Source: Trileptium ribeirensis (lineage: Eukaryota > Nematoda > Enoplea > Enoplida > Thoracostomopsidae). From it: a stretch of DNA of 39,077 nt. Under the pieces are notes generated by a model. That model was given only the letters and a program-made list of their open reading frames with translations. It was not told where the DNA came from and did not search any database. Shown here in pieces: positions 21,601-30,482 of this stretch. The translations under genes and the position numbers were made by a program. Every line of letters begins with the position of its first letter. Positions within the stretch are counted from its first letter, which is position 1. The stretch covers positions 1-39,077 of the forward strand of contig JASANE010019284.1 of assembly GCA_030248225.1 (NCBI GenBank), written 5' to 3'.

Positions 21601-24600
21601 TTGGCTTAGCCGCTCCAATGTTAACAAGCATGTCTTCGCAGTAATTGACATACGTGACTACTGAGTATGGTTCATAGTCACTGTTCAAATATATAGATAC
21701 ATATCGACTGCGCAATTTAAAATTCTCACGACTTCAGATAACACTGAAAAATGAATATGAACCACCAAGAATTCAGCTCCAATTAACACATTGAAATAAT
21801 TATCTCATGCAATGGTATCCAGGATCCATGCGAAACGATATCTGCAAAATATTGCAACAATATTTTCAATACTTCTTCAAAACCAGGAGTTTAGGCGGTG
21901 CTCCTAATTCGGCGTAATTCTCGTTGAAGGCTCAATCATTTTCAGAAATTGTGATTTTGAAAATTCATTTCTTTCTGAAATTATGGTTAATTTATAGACA
22001 AATGCACACTGAAGACGGACTAAAGGTGCTTTAGCGGCATAAATTCGAAATTTGAAGAAAAATGCAGTTCACAGATGTCGAAGGCAAGAATCTCGCGGTG
22101 CCCGGGTCAAAGCCTAGCAATCTCGAGGTCAACATCCCGGAGTGATAGCAAGCCAGGCCGACCTCAGGCTCTCCTCCCAAGCACGGCTATCCTCAACCAA
22201 TCACACAAGCGCGGAAATTTCAATACCACAATAAATTATTACGACTTATAGTTATGATTGGGAGACGTTGCTACTGGTATATACAAAAGGAATTTATGCC
22301 CTATCATTGTCCCAACGTTCGTTTTGTCATCACATGCTCAATCCGCTCGGTCTGCTCATCGTGCAACTGCAGAAAAGGAATCTACATCCTATGTCGTAAA
22401 CACCTGGTGACAACTGTCAAATACCCACTGCCTTCAATCTAGCCTCACTTCGAATGTTAACAACGGCCCGAACGCTGATTGAGTGCACAAAACACCAGAC
22501 TACTGTTCGAAACTAGAAACAGCAGCCTTTGTTGCTAATCAGCAAATAAGACAACTGATCACGTCTATTATCAAAGCTCTGGACGACAGACTGTCTGATG
22601 AAAACCGCATACTAGATTTCTGCGGGATATTTGAGCGTCAATATTACAGCGACGGCAAAAAATTCAATTAACCAATGTCTACAGCAAAATGTTTTATAGT
22701 AGAATACTAAGATGACGACACAGTGCTACTATTTTTAGCTCAATCCTTTCTGCGAACAATCCAGAATGGCCGGATTCTCCATCTACTGAGCTTCAAGCCG
22801 CGATTTACAACGACGGCTTTCCCGACCTTGGTAAACTTTGACGCATTTTCCAGGTTTAGACGCATCTTAAGCCGTAGCTAAGCCTGGATTCTCCTTGTCC
22901 AAACGAATAAAAACCAGGCTTCTAAACGGATTAAGTTTCCAACGCTGGAGCACTAATACTGGTCCAGTTAAACGCCGCCTATCATCATAGACAACTAAGC
23001 TAAATATGTTCGCATAGCGTATAAGTTACCGGACTTTCGAAATTTGTATTAATACTGCTATTTGAGGGATTACTTCTTACTCCATCGTTGTTCCTGCTCA
23101 GGATCATGTGTTAGTTTCCCGCTTCCCGTTTTCGTAAACCAGTACTGAGCTCTACATCAGACACAACTTTGCAACGGTTAGACAAACAACGATTATCATA
23201 CAAAATGTTATTACCGGTGCAGTATATGAAGAACTTCCAAACGATGAGTTATGATGTGATGAATCGCCAGGTCCATCCAGCGAATCCCGACCACTTTTCT
23301 TCAACGTTGACTGAAGAACAGCATCGTACAGGTCATCTGCTGTTGCGGACGACATTGCGCCGCCACCTCCAGAAACGGTGTGCGACGAACCAGATAGGCC
23401 TGCACTGCCGTTCAGATCAATCTCTGCGCCCGGCTCTCCTGAATAGCAGAAGACATGTTATAAGTACTTACAGTGTGCTAGGCTGCGGTGCACTATTATT
23501 ATGACACTTAGTAAACTTAAAACGTATAACATTGTCTTTTCTAACATTAATATATATAAATTCCACGTGAACCGCAACTTCAAATTTGGTAGTTCTTTGC
23601 AGAGGCAACACTGAACGCACTCCGTTCATTAATGCTACGTTGTGAGAAACATACCGAACTTGTAACAAAAATGCAACACAGCAACTAGTGTTGCTAGAAA
23701 TAGTCAACAAACTTGTCCGCAATGGAACCAATGTTGTAGGCCCAGTTAGAAACCGACGGGGGGGGGCTCGTACAATGTATGTGTTCAATGTTATATATTC
23801 TACTATATACTCTATTCGTATACAATATGCGTTAATTACTAAAATGAAGAATATTCCGTTACGTAGAGCTCAACTGTTGAAACAATGCAGGTTGTCTGTC
23901 TGTACAATTGAGGCATAATAAATGAGTTAACATAGTGCAACTGCTCTGCGTTTGCGCGAGGTGTTGGTGTGCACACACAGGCTATTTCCTTGTGCGCCTA
24001 CATTTCAGAATATTCACAGCCGTAGGGAATAGTTATGAATGCTTATTAAACCTAGCGGATCCAGGGGACTGGCTCGGACTCCCACTGTTAAACCTTTCAG
24101 CTGGGTCATCAAAAATAAGAAAAATGAGAAATACCTAATGCACTGGAATAATTTATTGACTAAGGTGGGGCATAGGTTCCAAGCCTCCCTTAAACATTAC
24201 TGAATTCACCAGAGTGCACTAAGCACTAATCTTAAACCTAATACTGAGACGAAGATTAACGACTACCTAAGGCTAGGCTTAGATTTGGGTTTAGCATAAT
24301 TCATGCTTATTCCTAATCGGCTGAGAATTAAACTCCATCCGCTCCATGGCTACCTACACAAACTTGATAATATAAAGTAAATAAAAATAACCACAAGATT
24401 CTTTTTTGCTCGACATAGATGTAAAAAATCGATACCACGCAAGACTACGTAAGACAGCATAGCCGCCTCATGCGCCAAGGGTATTTAAAAAGCTCAGAAT
24501 ATTTACGTTTGAAATATAAGGTCATTTTAACACACGAGTAGGGAAAATACCCTTTGTGGGCATAAGAAAAAAATCCTGAAAAATGACATGGAGAGGATAA

Positions 24601-27600
24601 TGTAGCACAAAATGTACTTACTAGGTTGTGTTAAATAGATTTCATGGTGAAAAATGCTCTGAGGCTAAATCTTCAGATTAACCTCCAGATTTGACAATTA
24701 TCATTAGATAAACAATCTTTCTCGAAAATTATTATTTAAATGTTTATGCGAGCATACATACATATATGACTATAAATTATTCCGCGAAACCCCATAACAG
24801 ACAAAGCATCATCGAAATGTAAGAATTTCCTAATTTTGAATTAAAACAGTTTCTTTTGCCAAACACTATATACAATGTACTGACACATGGTGGATGTTAA
24901 TAATGATATCCAAAACGGTAGGCATCTTCAAATAACCCTAAATCAATTGAGTGAGGCATGCTATTAAGATCCTTATATAATGTAGGTATCGAAAGCACCA
25001 TCATCGTTATTAAAAGTAGGGTCATCTAACAGAAATATCTTAGTACTCCGTAACAGAAATTGAGTGTAGCCATCAGGAGAGTAGCTATGGTTGTTTTTAA
25101 TGTTTACGAATACTGTGAAACAATGCATGGTGTGAAAGACGCGCAGTGAAGTTCACTTATGTATATCATTGGAAATCAGTTGCGCGGGCATTTAACAGGG
25201 CCGGCCTCAGTACCTCATGCCCAGAATCGAGGGGGGAGGGCTCACAAACAGGGACCCTCACATTTTTGAAATTTGAATCACTTCAAACAGATGAGTGCTC
25301 CAGCTTGACTCCATAAAATGAAACACTGGAAGTTCTTAAGTTTTCGATCCAAATATTCTTTAGTTGCCCTCATTTCAAAAATGTCGTAGGTGCCCCTCAC
25401 ACACCTAAAACCGATCCTGCAATTCAAATAACGGCGTTCCAACCTATTGCCTCTCTTGAAAATTCAAGGATTCAGCGTTCAGGGTTCTCGTCAAATAATG
25501 CGTTCAGGCACCAAGCATATTGTCTCACGATGACGTGTGACATGTCAGACTCAATCACGACACGCATGCTACAAAATACGCCGTTGAGGTGGTGACTTGG
25601 CGTCTGGCTGATTCCTATAAGCCAACCTTTCTGAAACATACAACTAGTAAGTCTATCGAGATTGCAGAACGCATTGAAGCATTGGTATACCTACGCCTTT
25701 TGCGTGAACAGTCAATCAGTTCGCAGTAGCACACGTCGATATGCTATATGTGGATATTACACAATACCACACAAGTTAGAACAAAAGTAACACCAGCGAT
25801 AAGATTCCCGTGCCTAAAAACCACCAAGTGCAAGCTATCAGCCTCCCAGGACGTAACACTAAAATTAGGAATTTTGGGTCGATGAACTATGACGGAGCCA
25901 TGCCCCTTACCCACACAACCATGGATCGCAGATCAAAGCAAACACCAGCGATGAGTTTGCCATGCCCGAAACCCCCAGAAAATATTCGAAGGTTAAGATA
26001 AAAATAACCTTGTTTCTGTGAAGGGTACTAAAATGTGGTAGAAAAACCTATATTTTGCTCTCTGACCCCGAACTTTTGGGGGCGCCATACCCAAGGAGCC
26101 ACAGGTCACAGACCAAAACCAACACCAGCAATGAGTTTTCCATGCCTGAAAACCCCCCAAGTTAAACTTTTCATCCGCCCAGGATCTCAGCACAAAATTT
26201 TCGTATTTTGGTTCGAGGAACCACGGGGGTGCCATACCTCCAAACCCCATGAACCGAAGCCTTAATCGAAAAACAAATAAGAGGCATCGGCATTTATTTT
26301 ACTATGAAATAAAACCAGGCAGAGAAAAAATTCGGAGGTTAAGATAAAAAACCTTACTTACGTGAAGGGTACTAAAATGAGGTAAAAACCTTGATTTTGC
26401 TCTCTGACCCCGAACCATGGGGCCTCATACCCCCGTACTCATGAAACCATAGGTCACAGAGCAAAACCAGCACCGTCAATGAGTTTCACATGCTCGAACC
26501 AAAAAACCCTATAATGGTTTGATCGAAACGATTCTATTTCAATAAATAACACAAATATTGCAAAATTATCTATTTTAGCTGCATAAGCTTAACTAATTAG
26601 CTAATTACTAATTAACCACTCAACATTTTTTAATCCCAAATATCAGGTGCACACTCTGACATGATAGGCTTTCAAACAAAAAAAGTTTTTAAAATCGGTT
26701 CAGTGGTTCTTGAGATCCGTCAAACCGAACGACCGGACATCGACCTTTTTACTCCCAGACAGAAAATAAAAACGCTTCGCTCGGCTCAAAGATTTCACCT
26801 CTGCAGCACACAATCTCCACTACCTTTCAATACGTTATGTTAACTCCATGCCGCTTTAACTAGTCACTACTCTTATGACAAACCTGCATCCCTATTTGCG
26901 ACGTGCCTAAATTATATCTTACGTTTTGGCTGCTCCAAAGTAAAGGGTCGTAGTAGCGGTGCCCTGGCATATGTCAGCATTTTTAGCTTACGTTGGTAAA
27001 AAGGCGTTCTCCCAGTTCGTGGCTCCGGGAAAAATTGACTCAATGTACCCTGAAGCAAATGTTTTGCTTCCCCCGTTATAAATATACCCGATGACACAAA
27101 TATTGACAATATTTTATAATCTCAATCTAACAATGACATTCAATTGTGTGAGAACTTGGATATTCAAATACGTCATAACAGAATATCTGAGGTGATTCAT
27201 TACTTAATTCAGTGTTTTGAATCGAAAAGTATTGGACAGGTTTAAGATTTCGAATTGCGCGAGGAGGCTTCTTATATGCGTGAAAGTCTCCGAGCAAACC
27301 AACAAAATGTAAATCTGGGCTCTCCTAATTGGGGGGAGGGGTGGAGGGGACCCTGGGATTTTTCAGTTCTATCTGGTTGAGAACAGGTGCCACTCGATTC
27401 ACCCCCTAGCTAAATTTTGGGCTCCCCAGTTTATCGCTTCTTAAAACTGTTGTTTCCAATCGGTCCAAAGTAGTTACATAAAATTTGATCAAAATTTGTA
27501 TTACAATTATGTGCTGAAGCCAAAACCTTCGCAAATTTTGTCAAATTTTGCTTGAAAATCGTTTTTTCTCTCCATCAAAAGCGTTTTGGTAGTGTTTCTG

Positions 27601-27970
27601 ACACGATTTTTAACCGTTTTTCTCTTGGAAAAATGCCCCCTGGCAAAATGAGTGCGCCCCTGGTTCATGCCCACTGGCAAAATTTCCAGCGAGTGGAGAG
27701 CCCAGTAAGTTACAATACGGCTATGAATTATTCACAGCAAGCGGAGATAACAACAAGTTTCAACATCTCACAAACCATGTTGTTTGTATAAACACATTTA
27801 CTTTCCCTAATGCACAAGATGACTACATTTATCTGATTGACATGCGCATAGTATATATATAAAATAGTGAGGTTGCAATATCCAAACATGTTTCCATGGA
27901 GTGTTACATATCCAAACTTACTTTTTATGAAATCCGCATCGTCATAAATGTCCACGTCCCCGTCGGCCAT
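6079..27970 (-). CDS. CPSF6: CPSF6/CPSF7 ortholog (cleavage factor Im large subunit), five coding exons, 890 aa
   Basis: Nuclear pre-mRNA 3'-processing factor. In the known complex the large subunit binds the small subunit (CPSF5/NUDT21) and RNA through its RRM, and influences poly(A) site choice. Seen here: an acidic start ([13 protein letters not shown]), an RRM at about residues 99-182 with RNP2-like CYIGNM and RNP1-like SKGFALAS, and the family hallmark [16 protein letters not shown] low-complexity P/G/Q/A stretch follows (about 190-620), then the conserved [13 protein letters not shown] and [15 protein letters not shown] block (about 624-697), then an R/H/S/E-rich tail. Coding exons are 27970-27922, 23438-23215, 20102-18534, 10740-10492 and 6660-6079. 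Introns are 4483, 3112, 7793 and 3831 nt. Intron 1 is phase 1 and the others are phase 0. At 890 aa it is much longer than the roughly 550 aa of vertebrate CPSF6, mainly in the middle region. CPSF6 and CPSF7 cannot be separated here; many invertebrates have one such gene. A small extra exon in the 7.8-kb intron cannot be excluded. Confidence 0.93.
6982..7425. repeat. Tandem repeat, three copies of about 147 bp
   Basis: Copies start at TATCAACC in 6982, 7131 and 7277, giving periods of 149 and 146 bp. Shared landmarks in each unit are GAGTAAATTC, CATCCTGAG, ATCAGGCCCC-like text, and TTGTTGACTTGTATTTGAAA. The third copy decays at about 7425. It lies in CPSF6 intron 4. Confidence 0.9.
7761..8010. 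repeat. Diverged tandem duplication, about 159-bp period
   Basis: Two related units start at TGACCCAAAACCGGG (about 7761) and TACCCAAAGCGGGGG (about 7921). Each is followed by an ATACxTAATTTxGTCCAA-like stretch and then GGTATxCxxxG. Divergence is high, so the boundaries are approximate. Confidence 0.5.
10064..10475. repeat. Dispersed repeat shared with intron 1
   Basis: GCCTTAATCGAAAAACAAA, ACTATGAAATxAAACCA, GTTAAGATA, GTxCTAAAATGxGGTAAAAA and CTCTGACC occur in the same order and orientation here and at 26.22-26.43 kb. A second shared part ends TTCACCxCTGCA and ACACAATCT, at 10427-10460 here and near 26788-26820 in intron 1. Between them lies the AAATCxGTTxAGTxxCTCxxGAGAT sequence type common near the 3' ends of invertebrate retroposons. 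The copy ends within 20-70 nt of the exon 4 donor. Confidence 0.7.
10492..10740 (-). CDS. CPSF6: CPSF6 coding exon 4 (conserved C-terminal block)
   Basis: Encodes residues 615-697. It follows a CCCATTTCAG acceptor and begins with a Gln/His run, then [51 protein letters not shown] and LQDTLAGIE. This is the most conserved block of CPSF6/CPSF7 after the RRM and is nearly identical to vertebrate proteins. It ends at a GAG|GTTTGT donor, weaker than the other donors. A dispersed repeat reaches to within about 20-70 nt of this donor. Both boundaries are phase 0. Confidence 0.93.
11087..11109. repeat. C14-A9 homopolymer run
   Basis: Fourteen cytosines (11087-11100) are followed at once by nine adenines. 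It is seen directly but prone to sequencing error, so the exact lengths should not be trusted. The A run could be the remains of a retroposon tail, though no matching element precedes it. Confidence 0.85.
11333..11340. repeat. Left 8-bp target site duplication
   Basis: CATAAAAA, identical to 12468-12475 on the other side of the hAT-type element. Confidence 0.85.
11341..12467. mobile_element. hAT-type DNA transposon, non-autonomous or decayed, 1127 bp
   Basis: The left end reads CAGGGAATAACTGGAA and the right end, reverse-complemented, reads CAGGGGGTAACCGGAA, so the terminal consensus is CAGGGRRTAACYGGAA. CAGGG-type ends are usual for hAT elements. The element is flanked by an exact 8-bp direct repeat, CATAAAAA, at 11333-11340 and 12468-12475, which is the hAT target-duplication length. 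Inside both ends are several CCGGAA/TTCCGG motifs (for example CCGGATCCGGAAC on the left and CCGGAACCGGAATTCCGG on the right), resembling subterminal transposase sites. Open frames inside (77 and 100 codons) do not resemble hAT transposase or its dimerisation domain, so mobility would need an enzyme supplied elsewhere. The perfect target duplication suggests a fairly recent insertion into CPSF6 intron 3. Confidence 0.85.
12468..12475. repeat. Right 8-bp target site duplication
   Basis: CATAAAAA, identical to 11333-11340. Confidence 0.85.
13389..14600. repeat. Tandem repeat of about 155 bp, split by a transposon
   Basis: The landmark GACCCTAxAxCC starts at 13517 and again at 14457. Subtracting the 777-bp insertion and its 8-bp duplication leaves a period of about 155 bp. 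The second landmark, TTCxGCATACC followed by a TATATA stretch and CATTCxTGATGC, occurs in both units; in the first it is interrupted by the insertion. A third copy lies at 28681-28855. Confidence 0.65.
13599..14375. mobile_element. hAT-like non-autonomous element with ATTCGG subterminal repeats, 777 bp
   Basis: The ends are TAGGGAACGACCGAATA and its reverse complement (about 17 bp near-perfect). Flanking 8-mers CTATATAC (13591-13598) and CGACATAC (14376-14383) agree at six of eight positions, consistent with an aged hAT target duplication. Both ends are packed with ATTCGGTATTCGG and ATTCGGCCGAAT motifs in both orientations (13610-13690 and 14315-14365). No transposase-like frame lies inside. 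It sits inside an older tandem repeat and splits it, which gives the order of events. Confidence 0.75.
17716..18035. repeat. AT-rich tandem repeat, units of about 140 and 172 bp
   Basis: ATTAACTAATTA recurs at 17716, 17844 and 18016. TAGAGCTT and CATAGAAAAC recur exactly 140 bp apart (17746/17886 and 17781/17921). A related single unit occurs at about 26.58 kb in intron 1. The TTAATTAG-type core is highly self-complementary. Confidence 0.7.
18534..20102 (-). CDS. CPSF6: CPSF6 coding exon 3 (RRM and Pro/Gln-rich domain)
   Basis: Encodes residues 92-614 in a single 1569-nt exon after a TATTTTTAG acceptor, ending at a GTAAGT donor. The first 90 residues are the [18 protein letters not shown] (RNP2 region), [19 protein letters not shown] (RNP1 region) and [11 protein letters not shown] polyglutamine run follows near residue 196, then about 400 residues of GPP, PPP, GA and VP repeats, a second Q run, and [10 protein letters not shown], which resembles the APHVNPAFF of vertebrate CPSF6. 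The translation stays open for ten codons past the donor before a stop, so the donor is chosen because it restores the frame into exon 4. The exon is strikingly GC-rich against its AT-rich introns. Confidence 0.92.
20103..23214 (-). other. CPSF6 intron 2 (3112 nt)
   Basis: Runs from a GTAATA donor to a TATTTTTAG acceptor. I see no transposon ends, tandem arrays or convincing exons in it. Short open frames of about 60-70 codons on both strands match no family I know and are expected by chance at this length. Confidence 0.7.
23215..23438 (-). CDS. CPSF6: CPSF6 coding exon 2
   Basis: Encodes residues 17-91. It follows a TATTCAG acceptor and ends at a GTAATA donor. Its 224 nt plus the 49 nt of exon 1 give exactly 91 codons, so it enters and leaves in frame with its neighbours. 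The peptide is acidic and Ser/Gly-rich, with AEIDLNG and DDLYDAVL, corresponding to the weakly conserved acidic linker before the RRM in CPSF6 (IDLYDDV in vertebrates). It also has a short GGGG run and a Ser/His-rich end. The local base composition is more GC-rich than the flanking introns, as expected for coding DNA. Confidence 0.8.
23439..27921 (-). other. CPSF6 intron 1 (4483 nt)
   Basis: Runs from a GTAAGT donor to a TATTCAG acceptor. The 23.4-25.6 kb part holds a G9 run at 23758-23766 and otherwise nothing I recognise. From 25.64 to 26.83 kb it holds dispersed and tandem repeat DNA (separate entry), and at about 26.58 kb one unit of the TTAACTAATTAGCTAATTA-type repeat also found in intron 3. 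The remainder (26.9-27.9 kb) shows no gene. Confidence 0.7.
25640..26823. repeat. Composite dispersed/tandem repeat block in intron 1
   Basis: The motif ACACCAGCRATGAGTTT occurs at about 25797 (diverged), 25947 and 26121, and a further diverged form lies near 26470. That gives steps of about 150, 174 and 349 bp, the last being roughly two units. GTTAAGATAAAAA with GTGAAGGGTACTAAAATG appears twice. The block's left part (TCTATCGAGATTGCAGAACG at about 25653) recurs at 28952, and its right part recurs in intron 4. Confidence 0.7.
27922..27970 (-). CDS. CPSF6: CPSF6 coding exon 1 (start codon)
   Basis: Encodes residues 1-16 plus one base of codon 17. The ATG sits in a favourable AAAATGG context and starts [16 protein letters not shown], matching the MADG and acidic D-I-Y pattern at the start of animal CPSF6 proteins. 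The exon ends at a consensus GTAAGT donor (27921-27916). The one leftover base joins the next exon in frame, which confirms the junction. Short first coding exons followed by a long intron are common in animal genes. Confidence 0.85.
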
Positions 27971-28045
27971 TTTTCACAACACAATTTCAAAACCGATTTC
28001 AGTGTTTTTCTATCGATGACATAAAACCTGAAAAGTAGTAAGATA
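27971..28045 (-). promoter_or_regulatory. CPSF6 5' UTR with acceptor-like site
   Basis: Reading the minus strand, TACTACTTTTCAG ends at 28028 and is followed by 57 nt without an ATG that would open a longer in-frame protein, then AAAATGG. The tract matches a 3' splice site with a nearby branch-like TACTAC. It implies either an untranslated first exon further upstream (above 28045) or a trans-spliced leader. I found no obvious TATA box here. Confidence 0.4.
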
Positions 28046-28188
28046 CTGTGCTAAAGTAATATATATACTCTCAAACAGTCTGCCAAGAAAACACAAAAAA
28101 ATCTAAATTAAGTGCTCACTGGAGTCGTCAATGTTAAACAGAAATAATTGGTCATTGCTCAGTTAGCTGTTCACGATTCAAAAGATAA

Positions 28189-28443
28189 GAACTTCGTCAC
28201 CAACAAGTGCTAAAGTGGGACCGGTGGGTTTACGAAACCTTTACGGGCCATATATCTACTACATCACATTACGTACTGACTTTTTGGCAATCGATACTTA
28301 AGGCTATTGAAGGACTAGCTCGACGCCGATATTGGGACTATGTGTTGACGAGCGGAACTCAGCGTGCTTTTAGAACTGTGCAACAATGTTTTCAGCTCCC
28401 AGTCTATATTGCATATGCACCGTTGTACCCTAAGCTGTTTTGA
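28189..28443 (+). CDS. Possible small divergent open frame head-to-head with CPSF6
   Basis: An open frame of about 84 codons on the plus strand, bounded by stops at 28186-28188 and 28441-28443. It has no ATG near its start (the nearest candidate start is GTG at 28207), so it would have to be a spliced exon. I recognise no family. The translation includes KWDRWVYETFTGHI and LARRRYWDYVLTSGTQ, a balanced composition unlike the low-complexity chance frames around it. It begins only about 160 bp from the CPSF6 5' UTR acceptor, on the opposite strand. No convincing acceptor in the right frame was found, so I rate it as likely chance. Confidence 0.18.
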   Translation, partial: ELRHQQVLKWDRWVYETFTGHISTTSHYVLTFWQSILKAIEGLARRRYWDYVLTSGTQRAFRTVQQCFQLPVYIAYAPLYPKLF

Positions 28444-28680
28444 TCACTCCGCAGCAAAGCTGCAATTCAACGTTTTAATTACTAGTACGTTTCTAGTCAA
28501 TTCGGACTATTTATAGTATATAATTTGAGAAATATATACAGCTATATTGAGCATCGGTTTGCAAAATGAGCCGAGTATCAGCCATTGCTTGAAAGGTTAA
28601 GGACATATACCCGCTTGCTTAGTCATGCACCCACAATGTAAGGGTAAATGTGTCTACAAAATAGAACTAGTAGCTCTGAA

Positions 28681-29060
28681 GCGAGGGTGAAACGGATTAG
28701 AGGGGGTTTCATCAAGTGGTCATTTTGTGAAATAACCTTGCAGCAGGCTTTGTGTTTGATGTATATTCTACACTAAAACCTCTATAACCCTGACCTCAGT
28801 GAAAACCCTAAAACCCTGTTGACCTTACACCAATCGAAAACAAAACAAAAGCAACAAACTAGTCTCAAGATAACCAAACCATCATATCCAGGGTACGAAA
28901 AAGTAATATATATATATAACAATATTCGTGCTGAATTCTAGACTAGTAACTCTATCGAGATTGCAGAACGTAGTAAAGCATAGATACACCTATGCTATAT
29001 GTGGATATCATACAATACACCGGAAATAAGTTTCCCATGCTTGAAAACCACCAAGTGCAA
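28681..29060. repeat. Dispersed repeats shared with introns 3 and 1
   Basis: 28681-28855 matches 13389-13550 (GCGAGGGTGAAACG, GCAGGCTTTGTG, TTGATGTATAT, CACTAAA, CTxTATAACCCTGA, GAAAACCCTAAAACC). 28952-29060 matches 25653-25835 (TCTATCGAGATTGCAGAACG, ATGCTATATGTGGATAT, AACCACCAAGTGCAA), with about 65 bp missing in this copy. Confidence 0.7.
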
Positions 29061-29505
29061 TAAAATCTTGGAGGAACACGCTTAAACCACCAAATTTTCA
29101 AAAGGGATGCACCCCCGGCACGCAGTGGGGCGGCCCCAGAGCTAAAAAACACAGGATTGACCATATTTCAGGAACAGCTCGAAGGATTTTGACTAACTAT
29201 TTTGTTTTGTTTATGGTAGCCTGAGGAACATGCTGAAAGCACCGGAGCACATTTTCCATCAGGATATACTCCCAGGTACGTAGGAGGTCGCCTACCGAGG
29301 ACCAAAAAATTTCGGGAACGACTTCATGGAATTTGACAAGGTTTTTTGTTTTACTTCTTTTAGCCTAAGCAACACACTGAAAGCAGCGGGGTACATTTTG
29401 AATGGGAGTGCACCCGCCGGAACCAGGTGTACGCCGCCGCTCCAACTGAAAACCACAAAACTGGATATACTTAGGAACAGCTTCATAAATTTTGACGGAC
29501 ATAGT
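29040..29505. repeat. Tandem repeat, about three copies with 144- and 159-bp spacing
   Basis: GGAACxxCTxxAxxxATTTTGAC-like text starts at about 29171, 29315 and 29474. Between these, units share AACAxxCTGAAAGCAxCGGxxxACATTTT and an ACCACCAAAxTTT/ACCACAAAACT-type stretch. Translations across it are repeated and have no gene-like features. Confidence 0.6.
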
Positions 29506-30080
29506 ACCATTTGTTACGGAAAATCCAGGCCCAATTAGGGCGAGACCATGAGCGCACCGTAAAATAATTAATCTAAATCTCCCTGACATACGCGAAAGGG
29601 GACTTAAATACTCACAGCCGTAGCATTATTGAAACTCGGCAGCGCTCTAACAGTATAAAGTAGTTGAGCTCGCCACTTACTTCTTTCAGGCGAGGACGTG
29701 GGTGTCTTTTTGCTGTCAGTACCTAGACTTTTAAACTGCCGAGCACATATATATTGAGATCTTGTGATTTAAACTTCCGAGTACCTAGCTCAGAGTTAAA
29801 CAGTGTTTGTACCCTGGGGGGACAATTTCTAAGGCCACGTCAGTGTTTGTTCCCTGGCGGAAACATGGACCCCATATGGCAAGGTAAGACCGAGCCAAAA
29901 TAAAATAAAACTAAACTAAAACATATTGTTTCGGTTAGTTAAATAAAATGCGTGCCATCTTGGTTATCACCGCTGGCATATTACTGGCCACGAAACCGCA
30001 ATTCTTCCACGAAGAACCCGTATCCCAATAAGTACGAGGAGAATAAATACGCAACCACCACATAAACGGCATAAAATATA
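29506..30080. other. No gene seen (about 575 bp)
   Basis: Holds a near-repeat of AGTGTTTGTxCCCTGGxGGxAC at about 29802 and 29841, and otherwise nothing I recognise. Confidence 0.4.
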
Positions 30081-30482
30081 TCATGAAAACGAATTACAGA
30101 ACCCAACGAAAAATGGATTAGAGATTTTAAACGTTATATATATTTTTAACTTTCCAAAGGGTATGGGTTGGATGGGGAATTTCTTACGACGGCTATCGGG
30201 TATTAAAAATGGGAAGAGACTCAACACCGAAGATCGTAGCATTCGAGGTATGGCCAGTAGTATGCCGGCAAGAACTAAGTGGTCGCCTTCTTTTTGCGTG
30301 TGCCTATTCTCTAACAACGGTACGATTTGGCTTAGCGTGGCGGCGTAATTAGCTCGATTCACTCGGATTTTAGATAAGTGAGCACCAAAGCCGCAAATAA
30401 AATGTTTATTTAAAATGTTATGACACCGTTCTTTAGTACCTTGAGCCACAATCAATTTTAACCGGTAACGGTACTTCTCCAC
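30081..30482 (-). CDS. Unidentified 133-codon open frame, probably not a gene
   Basis: The frame starts with GTG and extends slightly upstream without an ATG. It contains LKLIVAQGTKERCHNIL and FICGFGAHLSKIR. These vaguely recall the D-x-G-T-E-N and F-G-x-S-x-x-N-Q-R-I-E spacing of an integrase-type core in some invertebrate transposable elements, but the key Asp, Asn and Gln residues are not present. The last third is hydrophobic. If it is real, it is a decayed exon. Confidence 0.15.
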   Translation of the reverse strand: MEKYRYRLKLIVAQGTKERCHNILNKHFICGFGAHLSKIRVNRANYAATLSQIVPLLENRHTQKEGDHLVLAGILLAIPRMLRSSVLSLFPFLIPDSRRKKFPIQPIPFGKLKIYITFKISNPFFVGFCNSFS

